A stretch of DNA of 64,000 nt. Source: Pseudomonas sp. GOM7 (GTDB lineage: Bacteria; Pseudomonadota; Gammaproteobacteria; Pseudomonadales; Pseudomonadaceae). Below are positions 31,260 through 44,452 of the stretch, in pieces. The notes under the pieces are model-generated. The model was not told where the DNA came from, did not search any database, and saw only the letters and a list, made by a program, of their open reading frames with translations. A program made the position numbers and the translations under genes. Within the stretch, counting starts at the first letter, position 1. Each line of letters begins with the position of its first letter. The stretch spans positions 2,294,001-2,358,000 of the forward strand of contig NZ_CP113519.1 in assembly GCF_026723825.1 (NCBI RefSeq), in the 5' to 3' direction.

Positions 31260-31670
31260 TTAGCGCTCGCCGCGCGGGCTGGTCAGGGTCTTCTGGCGCA
31301 AGATGTAGATGCTCACACAGATAGCGCTGGTGAGCATGAAGGTACGGGCCCAGAAGTGCGGCACCAGATAGCTGGACAGGGCGATGCTCGACCACATCAG
31401 CACCAGGCTGTAGACCTTGGCCTTGAGTGGAATGCCCTCGCCAGCGAGGTAGTCGCGGATCCACGGGCCAAGCTTCGGGTGTAGCACCAGCCACAGGTAG
31501 AAGCGCCGTGAGCTGCGCATGAAGCAGGCAGCGGCCAGCAGCAGGAAGGGGGTGGTCGGCATCACCGGCAGGAAGATGCCGATGACCCCCAGGGCGACAC
31601 TCAGCCAGCCGACCGCCAGCAGCGCGTAACGCACGCTGCGGTGACGGCTTTCGCGCACTTCGCGAGGCAT
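31260..31670 (-). CDS. YbaN/DUF454 family inner-membrane protein
   Basis: This 136-residue protein fits the DUF454 pattern: a basic N-terminus, then hydrophobic helices with the conserved GIFLPVMPTTPFLLLAAACF segment, the W-L-HPKLGPWI-DY motif, and two final helices. Its function is not known. It starts 16 bp after the YecA-like gene ends on the same strand, so the two form an operon. Confidence 0.85.
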   Translation of the reverse strand: MPREVRESRHRSVRYALLAVGWLSVALGVIGIFLPVMPTTPFLLLAAACFMRSSRRFYLWLVLHPKLGPWIRDYLAGEGIPLKAKVYSLVLMWSSIALSSYLVPHFWARTFMLTSAICVSIYILRQKTLTSPRGER

Positions 31671-31686
31671 GGCCGAGCGGGAGGGA

Positions 31687-32271
31687 TCAGTGGCGCGGCT
31701 TGAGCAGGGCGGGTTTTTCTTCCGGGGCCTGGCACAGCAGGAAGAGGGCGGTGAGCAGTTCGGGAATCTGCTCGACCATGCTGTCCACCAGATCGTGGTC
31801 ACGGGCGATTTCGGCGAATTCCTGCTGCTCGTCGAACAGGCCGGAGCCGACCATGATCGGCAGCAGCAGCTCGCTGACCTCGTCTTCGGCATCCTCGAAC
31901 CAAACCGCTTCACGCAGGAACACCCCTTCCATGAAGCCGATGCACCAGCCACGCAGGTCGGAGTCGTCCGGCTCGTCGCCGAGGTCGAGGTCGCAAGGCA
32001 GCTCCGGCTCCTCTTCGCCGGCCAGTTGGCGGGCGATATGGGCCTTGAGGTGCACCAGCGTGTTTTCGATCTCTTCACGCTCGACATCGCTGCGATAGTG
32101 CGGCGGTTCGGCGAACAGCGCATCGATCCACTCGCGCTCGGGCACCTGCTCGGGGCAGATGGCCAGGGCCGTCAGATAGCCATGGGCGGCCACGTAGTCC
32201 AGCGCTTCTTCATGCAGTTCGTCGGCATCGAGGAAGGCTTGCAGGCGGGACAGTTGCTCGGCGAAGGACAT
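31687..32271 (-). CDS. UPF0149 / YecA-family protein
   Basis: This 194-residue acidic all-helical protein has the family hallmarks EALDYVAAHGYLTALAICP (about residues 22-40) and RGWCIGFMEGVFLRE (about 106-120). It lacks the C-terminal SEC-C zinc motif found in E. coli YecA. Its biochemical role is unknown. It is divergent from recQ, with 151 bp between starts. Confidence 0.85.
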   Translation of the reverse strand: MSFAEQLSRLQAFLDADELHEEALDYVAAHGYLTALAICPEQVPEREWIDALFAEPPHYRSDVEREEIENTLVHLKAHIARQLAGEEEPELPCDLDLGDEPDDSDLRGWCIGFMEGVFLREAVWFEDAEDEVSELLLPIMVGSGLFDEQQEFAEIARDHDLVDSMVEQIPELLTALFLLCQAPEEKPALLKPRH

Positions 32272-32422
32272 CGTGGCGTTACCTTGAGGCTGAATGCGAG
32301 GCTGGATTCTATCAGGCTGAAGGAAAACTACCTACGCCGCGATGTCGAGGCCATCGGGCAGGGCGTTGCCCTGCACGGGGCCAGAGTACGGCATAATGCG
32401 CGGCTGGATTTCGGAGGCCTTC

Positions 32423-34561
<2,139 letters not shown>

Positions 34562-34622
34562 CGTTCTGTCATTGCCCGTACCCTGCTAAGGTATGCTGAA
34601 GCTCCCGTAGAGTGAGATACCT

Positions 34623-35783
34623 GTGCCGACCTATCGCGCTTGGCTCAACGACATCCGCCCCAGTCCCTATGCCGATCAGTTGAACATGGGTTTCCGTGGC
34701 CTGCGTTTCGTCCGTGGGCTGGAGGCCGAATATCGAACCCATCTGCTGGAAGAGCTTTTCGAGCTCAAGCGTATCGCCCTGAGCATGGGGGTGCTCATCT
34801 GGGTGGTACTGGCGGTGCTGGACAGCTTCATGATCCAGGGTGTGCACCTGTGGTGGATGCTCGCTGTGCGTCTGCTGGTGCTGATCATCCTGCTGGTCTG
34901 TGGCGCGCTGATCCTGCAGCGCCGACATTTCCATCTGCTGCAGCCGCTCAGCCTGCTGTGCATCCTGGCGCTGGGCATCGGCACTGCGCTGGACATCGGC
35001 ATCGCACACCGGGTCGACCCGCATTACCCCTATGAAGGCCTGTTTCTGGTGAGCATGGCCGCCTACTTCCTGGTGGGGTTGCGCCTCACCGAGGCGGTGA
35101 TCTGCGCATCGCTGGTGCTGCTGGTGTACGTCCTGGTCGAGATCTGGGCTGGCTTGCCACCAGCGCGTCTGCTCAACAACCTGTTGCTGCTGGTGGTCGG
35201 CAACCTGATGGGGGCGGTCGGCTGCTATCTGCTGGAATACAAGTCGCGCGAGCATTTTCTGGTCAGCAACCTGCTGCAGTTGCTGGCCGATCACGACAGC
35301 CTCACCGGCTTGCACAATCGGCGCAGCTTCAACCGCCATTTCGAGCGCATTTGGCGGCAAGCGCAGCGCAATGGCCAGTCCCTGGCCCTGCTGCTCTGCG
35401 ATATCGACCATTTCAAGGCCTACAACGACCGCTATGGCCATCAGGCCGGCGATCGCGCCTTGCAGCAGGTTGGCGCCCTGATCGAGCAGGCTGCCCGCAG
35501 GCCACTGGATATGGCGGTACGCCTGGGGGGCGAGGAGTTCGGCCTGTTGCTGTTCGACATCAACGCCGAGGAAGCCCTGCTGCGCGCCGAGTCCTTGCGC
35601 CAGTCCGTTACCGAGGCGGCCATCGAGCACCTGGCTTCGGATACCGCCCAGGTGCTGAGCCTGTCCATCGGCGTCGCGGCCATCACCCCGGGCAGCGGCC
35701 AGGAACTCAGTCACCTGTATGCCCATGCTGACCGTGCCCTCTACGAGGCCAAGGCCTTCGGTCGTGACCGGGTAGCGAGCTGA
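34623..35783 (+). CDS. Membrane diguanylate cyclase (HsbD-like)
   Basis: This 386-residue protein has an N-terminal membrane region of about five or six helices (residues 55-205) and a C-terminal GGDEF domain that makes cyclic-di-GMP from two GTP. The active-site loop is RLGGEEF, the dimer/start motif is DSLTGLHNRRSF, and the inhibitory I-site RPLD lies five residues before GGEEF. It should therefore be an active, product-inhibited cyclase. The start codon is GTG. Position after recQ matches the gene I recall as P. aeruginosa hsbD (PA3343), which links cyclic-di-GMP to the HptB/HsbR/HsbA pathway. Confidence 0.88.
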   Translation: MPTYRAWLNDIRPSPYADQLNMGFRGLRFVRGLEAEYRTHLLEELFELKRIALSMGVLIWVVLAVLDSFMIQGVHLWWMLAVRLLVLIILLVCGALILQRRHFHLLQPLSLLCILALGIGTALDIGIAHRVDPHYPYEGLFLVSMAAYFLVGLRLTEAVICASLVLLVYVLVEIWAGLPPARLLNNLLLLVVGNLMGAVGCYLLEYKSREHFLVSNLLQLLADHDSLTGLHNRRSFNRHFERIWRQAQRNGQSLALLLCDIDHFKAYNDRYGHQAGDRALQQVGALIEQAARRPLDMAVRLGGEEFGLLLFDINAEEALLRAESLRQSVTEAAIEHLASDTAQVLSLSIGVAAITPGSGQELSHLYAHADRALYEAKAFGRDRVAS

Positions 35784-35893
35784 TCCGCAGCATCTGAAAC
35801 GCGCCGCGACAAAAGGCAGGCTTGCTCTGAAGCCGAGGTTATGGCTAGCTGGCTAATAATTAGTTTTTGACCTTTGTAAGAGCCGATTCACTC

Positions 35894-36328
35894 ATGTCCT
35901 ACCCTGATCAACATCGTTTCGCCATGCAAGTCGCTCAACTGTCACGCGCCTGGCGCTCCGAACTCGACCGCCGTTTGGTTGGCCTTGGCCTGTCCCAGGC
36001 ACGCTGGCTGGTGCTGTTGCACCTGGCACGTTTCGCGGAAATGCCCACCCAGCGAGAGTTGGCGCAGAGCGTCTGCGTCGAGGGGCCGACCCTGGCGCGC
36101 CTGCTCGACAGCCTGGAAGCGCAGGGGCTGGTGAGCCGCGTGGCGGTACCCGAAGATCGCCGAGCGAAGAAGGTGGCATTGCAGCCCAAGGCGCAGCCGT
36201 TGATCGAGAAGATCGAGGCGATTTCCACCCAGCTACGTCAGGAGGTCTTTGCTGGTATTGACGAAGAGGATCTGCGTCGTTGCCAGCAGGTGCATGCCCG
36301 GGTTCTGGCCAACCTGCAGAAGTCGTGA
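35894..36328 (+). CDS. MarR-family transcriptional regulator
   Basis: This 144-residue winged-helix dimer shows the MarR pattern: LGLSQARWLVLLHLARF, then the recognition helix region TQRELAQSVCVEGPTLARLLDSLEAQGLV, and the wing VPEDRRAKKVAL. The ligand and targets are unknown. A frame open from 35867 is trimmed to the ATG at 35894. No drug pump or oxidative stress gene is adjacent. Confidence 0.88.
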   Translation: MSYPDQHRFAMQVAQLSRAWRSELDRRLVGLGLSQARWLVLLHLARFAEMPTQRELAQSVCVEGPTLARLLDSLEAQGLVSRVAVPEDRRAKKVALQPKAQPLIEKIEAISTQLRQEVFAGIDEEDLRRCQQVHARVLANLQKS

Positions 36329-36633
36329 ATGGGCGGCTCGTCGTAACTGAGCAATTGCTCGCCAAACCAAAGAGTAAGCACAACCATTCGGCAGGCCGGT
36401 GGTTTTGGTGTCCATTTTTTGACATAAAGCGCTTGATGGTGCCTGGCTTTCGTCGGCAAACTGGTGGCATTGTGCTGTTTTGTGAAGCAGTCGTCACTGG
36501 AGTGAGGCGAGGCCAACAGGCTTCTGCGCTCCTGAAGTGCTGTCCTATCGTTTCGTAAGCTACTCTTCTGGCAAGGGAAAGCCATGACAGGAAGTCCGAA
36601 GGTGCTGTGCGAAGTGTAAACCGTGGAGGTCAA
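36329..36633. other. 305-bp intergenic region between the MarR and FimV-like genes
   Basis: This stretch is less GC-rich than its neighbours and contains no convincing gene, repeat or terminator. A TTGACA at about 36418 has no matching -10 element at usual spacing. The ribosome site for the next gene (GGAGG, 36623-36628) lies at its right end. Confidence 0.5.
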
Positions 36634-38799
36634 ATGGCTCGGATGCGTCAGTTGGTTTTGGGAGTGGCCTCGGGCTCCGCTCTCTATTCCGGTATGGTGC
36701 CGGCATTAGGGTTGGGCGAGATCACCCTGCACTCTGCGCTGAGTCAGCCGCTGGATGCCGAGATCGAGTTGCTGCAGGTCGGTGACCTGAGCACCTCGGA
36801 CATGAAGGTGCGCTTGGCGCCTGCCGATGTCTTCACGCGTTCTGGGGTCGAGCGTTTCTATTTCCTCAACGACCTGCGTTTCACGCCGATTCTCGATGGT
36901 TCGCGCAATGTCATTCGGGTGGTGTCCAGCAAGCCGGTACGCGAGCCATACCTGAACTTCATCGTCGAGGTGGCGCGCCCCAACGGCCAGCTCTATCGCG
37001 AGTACACCGTACTGCTCGACCCGCCCGGTTCGACGGCCTACAGCAGCAGCGCAGCCAGCATCGCTGCGGTGCCGCAGGCGTCCGCGCCCAAGGCTGTCGC
37101 CGTGGCCACGACGAACAAGACCCCCATGCCGAGCAGAATGCCGCCAGCCATTCTGGGCCAGCGTTACCGCGTGCAGCGTGGCGACAGCCTCTGGCGCATC
37201 GCCTCCAGTCTGGTCAAGGCCGGCAGCCCGGCCAGCCGCGAAGCGCTGATGGAGGATATCTTCGCTCTCAACCAGAGCGCTTTCGTCGGGGGCAATCGAA
37301 ATCGCCTGCGGGTCGATCAGAACCTGCTGTTGCCGGATTCTGCCGCACCTGCCGCTGCGCCAGTGGGGCAGGCTCCAGTCGCGCAGCCCACTACACCCTC
37401 TGCCACGGCTCCAGCGGTGCAGGCGCCAGTCACGCAGCCAGCTACATCATCTGCCACAGAACCAGCGGTGCAGGCCCCTGCGTCGGCTACCGTGACGCCC
37501 GAAGCACCTGCCGCAGATACCACCAATGCCGTGCAGGACAGCCCTGCCGAACAGGTGGTGGGAGCCCCGTCTGCCGAGGTCGTTCCCGGTGTGGCGCCGG
37601 CCATGCCCAGCGAGGCGGTGGCCCAGGTCAACGAGCAATTGCAGGAAGTATCCGAGCAGAACGCCCAGTTGCAGTCGGCACTGGCGCAGATGCAGAGCCA
37701 GTTGGAAGAGCTACGCCAGCAGATGGCGGAAAAGGATCGCCAGTTGCAGGCGATCTCCCAGGAGGTGGCGCAGCGCCCGCCAGCCGAGGCTGCGACGCAG
37801 GCAGAAACCGACGCCGCTGCCAACAGCTCGACCCTAGGCTGGAGTTTCTGGCTGGTGGCTGGTTTGCCACTGCTTGGTCTGGCTCTGTTCGGCTTGCTGG
37901 TGGCCTATCGGCGCAAGGCCGAAGAACAGCCTTCGGAACCGGTCAAGGAGACACCTGCGGCTGCCGTTGCCGAACCTGTACCCGCGCCGGTCAGCCGCGC
38001 GGTGGCCGCTCAGCCGGTGGCTGAGCCCGATCCGCTGGAGGGGGCCAATGTCTACATCGCCTATGGCCGTTTCGCCGAGGCCGCCAGTGCTCTGCGCCGT
38101 TCCATCGAACAGCATCCGCAGCGTACCGATCTGCGTCTGCGCCTGTGCGAGGTGTACGGTGAGCTGGCCGATGAGCCGGCTTTCCTTGATCAGCAAAAGG
38201 CGCTGCTCGAGTTGGGGGTTCCGGCTGCGCAAATCGAACCGATCCGGGCGCGTTACTTCTCCAACTCTGCCGTCGCATCCGCTTCTGCCGTGGCTGCCGC
38301 GAGCCATCAGGCAGTCGCGCCGGAGCCGCTGGTCGACGGCGATTACCAGCTCAACCTCGATGACTTCTCGCTGGATGCCGACTGGGATCTGGTCAGCCCG
38401 TTCAAGGCCGAAACCCCTGAACGGCTGAAGAAGAAAGCGCAGCAGGAGGCTCAGGAAGCCGAAGTCGATGAGCATTTCTCCAGCAACCTGCAGGAGTTGC
38501 CCCAGGTCTTCGAGATGGACGAAGAACACGCCGCAGCCGAGGCTGCCCCGGTGGACGAATACGTGCTCGACGAGCAGTTCCTCGACGCCTTCGATGAGGG
38601 CGAAGAGCCGCCGCTGCATGGCATGGATATCGAAGAGCTGGCCGGTGATCCCGAACACATGACTAAGCTCAACCAGGCGCTGGCTTACATCAAGCAGGGC
38701 GATATCGAGCAGGCCTGCGACATCCTCAACGAGGTGATCGACGAGGGGGACGAGCAGGAAAAGCAGGCCGCGCGCCAGCTACTCGCTGAGATCGCCTGA
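36634..38799 (+). CDS. FimV-like LysM and tetratricopeptide-type membrane protein
   Basis: This 721-residue protein has the FimV plan. A signal sequence precedes the conserved N-terminal domain (GEITLHSALSQPLDAEIELL). A periplasmic LysM domain (about 170-235, YRVQRGDSLWRIASSL) would bind peptidoglycan. A Pro/Ala linker and coiled coil (about 340-390) lead to one membrane helix (about 404-430), and an acidic cytoplasmic part ends in the FimV C-terminal motif (AYIKQGDIEQACDILNEVIDEG). It is shorter than FimV proper and corresponds to the FimV-like paralogue beside plpD. It may organise polar proteins or pilus/secretion complexes. The start follows GGAGG at good spacing. Confidence 0.88.
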   Translation: MARMRQLVLGVASGSALYSGMVPALGLGEITLHSALSQPLDAEIELLQVGDLSTSDMKVRLAPADVFTRSGVERFYFLNDLRFTPILDGSRNVIRVVSSKPVREPYLNFIVEVARPNGQLYREYTVLLDPPGSTAYSSSAASIAAVPQASAPKAVAVATTNKTPMPSRMPPAILGQRYRVQRGDSLWRIASSLVKAGSPASREALMEDIFALNQSAFVGGNRNRLRVDQNLLLPDSAAPAAAPVGQAPVAQPTTPSATAPAVQAPVTQPATSSATEPAVQAPASATVTPEAPAADTTNAVQDSPAEQVVGAPSAEVVPGVAPAMPSEAVAQVNEQLQEVSEQNAQLQSALAQMQSQLEELRQQMAEKDRQLQAISQEVAQRPPAEAATQAETDAAANSSTLGWSFWLVAGLPLLGLALFGLLVAYRRKAEEQPSEPVKETPAAAVAEPVPAPVSRAVAAQPVAEPDPLEGANVYIAYGRFAEAASALRRSIEQHPQRTDLRLRLCEVYGELADEPAFLDQQKALLELGVPAAQIEPIRARYFSNSAVASASAVAAASHQAVAPEPLVDGDYQLNLDDFSLDADWDLVSPFKAETPERLKKKAQQEAQEAEVDEHFSSNLQELPQVFEMDEEHAAAEAAPVDEYVLDEQFLDAFDEGEEPPLHGMDIEELAGDPEHMTKLNQALAYIKQGDIEQACDILNEVIDEGDEQEKQAARQLLAEIA

Positions 38800-38857
38800 C
38801 TCCCGCTGTTCGGGGGGCGCCTGACCTGAACGTCTGAGTTCCTCGAGGGCTCTCTAG

Positions 38858-38889
38858 AAAACCCGATGCAGGTTCTGGCATCGGGTTTT
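38858..38889. terminator. Bidirectional intrinsic terminator after the FimV-like gene
   Basis: A perfect 12-bp stem AAAACCCGATGC (38858-38869) / GCATCGGGTTTT (38878-38889) has an 8-nt loop and gives a T-run on both strands. It lies 58 bases after the stop codon and just before repeat copy C. Confidence 0.92.
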
Positions 38890-38918
38890 CTTATTGGGCG
38901 GTGTATTGGGTGGGGCGT

Positions 38919-39767
38919 GATACTGGACTGGGAAGTTTGTGTGAGTGCTCGGTGATTTTCGGTGTTCAGGCTGCTTATTGGCGTTCTGCTGATGTTTCCT
39001 GTTTCGCCCTCCCGGGCGAGTCACTTTTGGGGCAAAAGTAACCAAAACCTCCGCCCTTTCATCCGGCCCTCGCTGCGCGAGGGTTCGCTCACTCCATCGC
39101 CGCTCCAGAGGCCCGACCGGATGCGGCCCACCGACGGTGGGCCATCCCTGGCCCATCGCGGCTCTCGCGACATCCATGTCGCTCAACCTCTTCCACGGCG
39201 ACTCCGTTCGCCCTCCTGGGCGGGCTCTGCACGCGTCTGAACCCTAGGTAACCCAGAATTGGCGTGGAGTGCTTGAACATGGGTCAGCCTTAGGGCTGAC
39301 CAGAATGCCGGCTGAAAGCCGGCAAGCTATCCAGGCGAATGAAACTACATGAATGAAAGTTTTGGTTTAACTCGACGCCCCATCGCGACTTCACCAGAAC
39401 ACTGCGTGCAACACCTGGCATGCCAGTTCGTTCAGGCGCGCAAATTCCCCCTTCAGGAGGCCGAACGTAGGCATTGCGCAGGGGGCGAGCGGCATGGATG
39501 CCGCGAGAGGCGTAATGGGCCAGGGATGGCCCATGTACGCCGACCCCGGAGCAGTGCCGGAGTGAGGGAAGTCGAGCGAAGCATGACGGGGACGCCTAGT
39601 TCCGGATGGCGGGGGTGCGTTTCTTTTGCTTACTTTTCTTTGCGCTGGGCGGCATTCCGATTTCAAAGAAAAGTGAGTCGCCCGAGGGGGCGAAACCCGG
39701 AATCTCTGAATACACCGCAGCGGCGTCCAAAACACCGAGCAACCAGAAACTCCCCAGTCCAGTATCA
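38919..39767 (+). repeat. Twin-arm structured repeat, copy C (T1-centre-T2)
   Basis: This 849-bp copy lies between the convergent FimV-like and plpD genes. Terminal repeats are at 38919-38941 and about 39744-39767, with the core GATACTGGACTGG at both ends. The T1 arm has the ACTTTTG/CAAAAGT hairpin near 39024, CCCTCGC/GCGAGGG at 39067-39083, TGGGCCA/TGGCCCA near 39140 and GCGACAT/ATGTCGC near 39165. The centre has both hairpins (GTCAGCC/GGCTGAC, GCCGGC/GCCGGC-like). The T2 arm has GCGGCAT/ATGCCGC, ATGGGCCA/TGGCCCAT and the long ACTTTTCTTTG/CAAAGAAAAGT stem. It ends 20 bp from the plpD stop. Confidence 0.85.
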
Positions 39768-39787
39768 GAACCCTCAACCCTCTGGCA

Positions 39788-41974
39788 TCAAAAACTCTTA
39801 CCCAGATTCAGATACAACGCCTTTTCCCGCTCATCGTTGAACCCATAACTGAAATTCAGCGGGCCGAGTGGCGTGTCGAGGCCGAGGAAGACGCTGGCGG
39901 CGTTGATGTAGCCGCTGTCGAAGGCATTGTCGTTGTTCCAGGCGCGGCCACGCTCCAGCGACAGACCCAGGTACAGCGGGAAGTCCAATGGCAGCAACGA
40001 GTGCTGGGTCAGGCGGCGGTAGTAGACCAGGCGCGCCAGCGCCACGTTCTGCCCGCTCAGGGCATCCTGGCGGAAGCCCGACAGCTCCTGGGCACCACCG
40101 AGGACGAAGCCGGAGGTGACCACGTCGGCTTCGTCCAGGGTGCGTCCATAGCGGCCGCCGAAGATCCAGGTGTTGCGCTCGTGGCTGAAGGCTTTGTTCA
40201 GCTCCAGCTCCCACTGGCGGTAGTCCTGATCGGAGTCCAGGCTCTTGTCGTACTGGCGCAGCAGCAGGCCGATCTCCTCACCCTGGCGGGGGAAGTCGAC
40301 GTTGTCCAGGGTGTCGAAGGAGTACTTGAGTTCGTAGTAGCCCTCGCTGAAGCTGAAGCTGGGCAGATCGCGCTCACCAACCCGCACGTCCGCTTCGCCC
40401 CAGGCCTGGCCGATGCCGAAGCGGATCTCGCCGTTGTTGGCGATCTGCCGGCCCAGATTCAGGCCATAGCCGTAACGTTCCAGACGGTACTCGGCGATGG
40501 GGTCGTTATCCAGGATGGATTCGATGTTGCGCGCCTCGGCGGACAGATAAGGCGCGACGAAGTAGCGCGAGCCGGAATCCAGTGGTTGGTAGAACTCGCT
40601 GTAGAGCTCCTGGCGATCCCCCAGTTGCACCCGGGTCAGCCACTCGGCGCCCAGTTCGTTGATGCCGTTGATGCGGTAGCTGGCGCCGATGTTGAAGACG
40701 CTGTCGCCGCGCATGTCGTCGGCCAGGTTCAGGCCCAGACGCAGGTAGTCGGTGCCGGTGCGCCGGCCGCGGGCGTCGATCACCAGTGCGCTGCCGCGAT
40801 CCTTGAGCGGGGTGATGCGGTATTGCACGCGCTCGAAGTAGTCCAGGCCGTAGAGCGTGCCCATGTCCTTCTGCAGGCGTTCGAGATCCAGCGGCTGGTT
40901 CAGCGGCTGGCGAATGTGGCTGAGGATCACCGCGTCACCCACCTTGGAATCGTTGACCACGCGGATTTCGCGGATCAGCGGGTTGCGTTGCTCGCGCGAA
41001 CGGGCCACGGCCAGCGCTGGGTTGCCACCTCCCGGGCGGGCGAAGCGCGCCAGGGGTTCGGCCAGGGCCTCGGTGGCGCGGTAGCCGGCATCGATCATCT
41101 GCTCGGCGCGGTCGAAGTCGGCCACGCCGAAACCGGCCAGGGGCGGGGTGATCAGCAGGTCGTTGGTGGTCAGGGTCTTGAGCTGCTCTTCGGAGTTCTT
41201 GCGGGTCATCAGGGTGATCGACTGGTTCATCACGTCGACCACGGTGACCAGCTCCTTCACCGGGCGCAGGGGCGTGCCGAGATCCACCACTATGACCCGG
41301 TCGACGCCCATCTGCCGCGCCACGTCGATGGGGATGTTGTTGACCATGCCGCCGTCCACCAGCAGGTGGCCGTCCAGCTCCACCGGGGCGAACACCGCCG
41401 GGATCGACATGCTGGCGCGCATCGCCTGGGGCAGGTGGCCGCTGCGTAGGATCACCTGCTCGCCGGTGGCGATGTCGGTGGCCACGGCGCGGAAGGGTAT
41501 GGGCAGGCGGTCGAAGTCGCGGGTGTCGCTGCGATGCACCAGCAGGCTCTCCAGGAGCATGGCCAGGTTCTGCCCCTGGATCATGCCCAGCGGCAGGCCG
41601 AGGCTACCGTCGTCGCGGAAGCTGAGTTTCTGCTTGATGAGGAAGTCGCGGTCGTCCTGCTTGCGGCGGAAGGGCACGTCCTCCCGTGGCGGCGAGTCGG
41701 ACAGCGCCTGCTGCCAGTCCAGCTCCAGGGCCAGGCGCTGCAGCTCCTCGACGCTGTAACCCGAGGCGTACAGGCCGCCTATGATGGCGCCCATGCTGGT
41801 GCCGGCCACGGCATCGATGCGAATGCCCTGACGCTCCAGCGACTTGAGCACGCCGATGTGCGCCAGGCCACGGGCGGCGCCACCGGAGAGCACCAGGCCG
41901 ACGCGTTCCTCGGCCATGGCTGGCAGGCCGAGCAGTGTGGAGAGGGTGAGCAACAGGGCAAGCAGACGAGACAT
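39788..41974 (-). CDS. plpD: Patatin-like autotransporter phospholipase PlpD (type Vd)
   Basis: This 728-residue protein equals the P. aeruginosa PlpD length. It has a signal peptide (residues 1-21) and a patatin lipase domain with the oxyanion loop GGAARG, nucleophile S60 in GTSMG and D207 in DGG. A POTRA-like linker (about 320-400) leads to a 16-strand outer-membrane barrel ending in a C-terminal Phe (LNLGKSF). The lipase domain is exported through its own barrel and cleaves phospholipids. Both catalytic residues are present. Confidence 0.95.
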   Translation of the reverse strand: MSRLLALLLTLSTLLGLPAMAEERVGLVLSGGAARGLAHIGVLKSLERQGIRIDAVAGTSMGAIIGGLYASGYSVEELQRLALELDWQQALSDSPPREDVPFRRKQDDRDFLIKQKLSFRDDGSLGLPLGMIQGQNLAMLLESLLVHRSDTRDFDRLPIPFRAVATDIATGEQVILRSGHLPQAMRASMSIPAVFAPVELDGHLLVDGGMVNNIPIDVARQMGVDRVIVVDLGTPLRPVKELVTVVDVMNQSITLMTRKNSEEQLKTLTTNDLLITPPLAGFGVADFDRAEQMIDAGYRATEALAEPLARFARPGGGNPALAVARSREQRNPLIREIRVVNDSKVGDAVILSHIRQPLNQPLDLERLQKDMGTLYGLDYFERVQYRITPLKDRGSALVIDARGRRTGTDYLRLGLNLADDMRGDSVFNIGASYRINGINELGAEWLTRVQLGDRQELYSEFYQPLDSGSRYFVAPYLSAEARNIESILDNDPIAEYRLERYGYGLNLGRQIANNGEIRFGIGQAWGEADVRVGERDLPSFSFSEGYYELKYSFDTLDNVDFPRQGEEIGLLLRQYDKSLDSDQDYRQWELELNKAFSHERNTWIFGGRYGRTLDEADVVTSGFVLGGAQELSGFRQDALSGQNVALARLVYYRRLTQHSLLPLDFPLYLGLSLERGRAWNNDNAFDSGYINAASVFLGLDTPLGPLNFSYGFNDEREKALYLNLGKSF

Positions 41975-42045
41975 GACGAATACCGGATGAGGCGAACGCA
42001 AAGGCGGCTATTATAGGCATCCGCTTCGCCATACCGAGCCCGCCC

Positions 42046-42336
42046 ATGTCCGATCACAAGCCGGAAATCGTCATTACCTATTGCACCCAGTGCCAGTGGC
42101 TGCTGCGTGCCGCCTGGCTGGCTCAGGAGTTGCTCAGCACCTTCGCCGAGGAGCTGGGCCGAGTCAGCCTGGAGCCGAGCAGCGGTGGCACCTTTCGCAT
42201 CCTCTGCAATGGCGTGCAGATCTGGGAGCGCAAGGCCGACGGCGGCTTCCCCGAGGCCAAGGTGCTCAAGCAGCGCGTGCGCGACCTGATCGACCCAGGC
42301 CGTGATCTGGGCCACAACGACCGCGTCACCCACTGA
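42046..42336 (+). CDS. SelT/SelW/SelH-family (Rdx) redox protein, Cys form
   Basis: This 96-residue protein has a thioredoxin-like fold with CTQC (C13, C16) at the position of the CxxU motif of selenoprotein W, and the family segments GTFRILCNGVQIWERK and GGFPEAKVLKQRVRDLI. It is probably a small cytoplasmic redox protein of unknown partner. It is divergent from plpD (71 bp between starts). Confidence 0.88.
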   Translation: MSDHKPEIVITYCTQCQWLLRAAWLAQELLSTFAEELGRVSLEPSSGGTFRILCNGVQIWERKADGGFPEAKVLKQRVRDLIDPGRDLGHNDRVTH

Positions 42337-42356
42337 GCGGCCGTCGTGGCTGTGCC

Positions 42357-42968
42357 TCAATAACCGCTGGGCTCGGCGCTGCGTTGGCCCAGGCTGTGGC
42401 TGAGCGCAGCTCGGGCCTCGTCCTTGAGCAGGCGGTTGCCAGCCACGTAGCGCACGATCCACGGCAGCTTCCGCACCTGGCCACCGCCGAGTCGCGCCAG
42501 CACGTAGGCCATGGCGCATTTCTCGAACAGCTCGGCATTGAACAGCATGCGGTTGCGGGTCACGCCGAGGATCAGCAGGCGTCCGTCCACCAGGCCGCCG
42601 TTGCCGCCCTTGGCCAGGGCCGCCTGCAGGTGCTCGGCACGGGTGGGTTGCCAGCAGTGTCCGAGGTGCCGTGCCTGTTCGTCGAAGATGCCTGGCATGG
42701 CTTCGCCCAGGCCTTGCAACTGCAGGCTCCAGCGTGGGCTCAGGGAGGCGATGACCCCGGCATCCTGGCGCAGGCGATAGGCCTGGGCGTGCAGGGCGGC
42801 GGTGCCATTGCCTGGGTTGGCCAGCTCCAGCGTGCGAGGCAGCTCGCCAGGTTCGACGAAGAGCATCTGCCCCTGGCCGGGAATGCGCAGCGACAGCGCA
42901 TCCCCACTGCGGTTGAGCAGGCCCTTGCCGCTCAAGCGTGAGGCGGCCTGGATGATTTCTTCTTGCAT
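42357..42968 (-). CDS. Class II aldolase-fold protein without metal ligands
   Basis: This 203-residue protein resembles the class II aldolase/adducin fold (AASRLSGKGLLNRSGDALSLRI, LHAQAYRLRQDAGVIASLSP). At the metal site, where the paralogue at 44453 has HTH (96-98), this protein has A74 and L76; the catalytic Glu in ESGLHA is Thr (TAALHA); and the third His in NHGAIGVG is absent. It cannot carry out normal aldolase chemistry. It is the last gene after the aminotransferase, 2 bp away on the same strand. It may be a regulatory or structural partner of the active aldolase. The frame is intact, so it is not a plain pseudogene. Confidence 0.68.
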   Translation of the reverse strand: MQEEIIQAASRLSGKGLLNRSGDALSLRIPGQGQMLFVEPGELPRTLELANPGNGTAALHAQAYRLRQDAGVIASLSPRWSLQLQGLGEAMPGIFDEQARHLGHCWQPTRAEHLQAALAKGGNGGLVDGRLLILGVTRNRMLFNAELFEKCAMAYVLARLGGGQVRKLPWIVRYVAGNRLLKDEARAALSHSLGQRSAEPSGY

Positions 42969-42970
42969 GC

Positions 42971-44437
<1,467 letters not shown>

Positions 44438-44452
44438 GGGGATTATCCTCGG

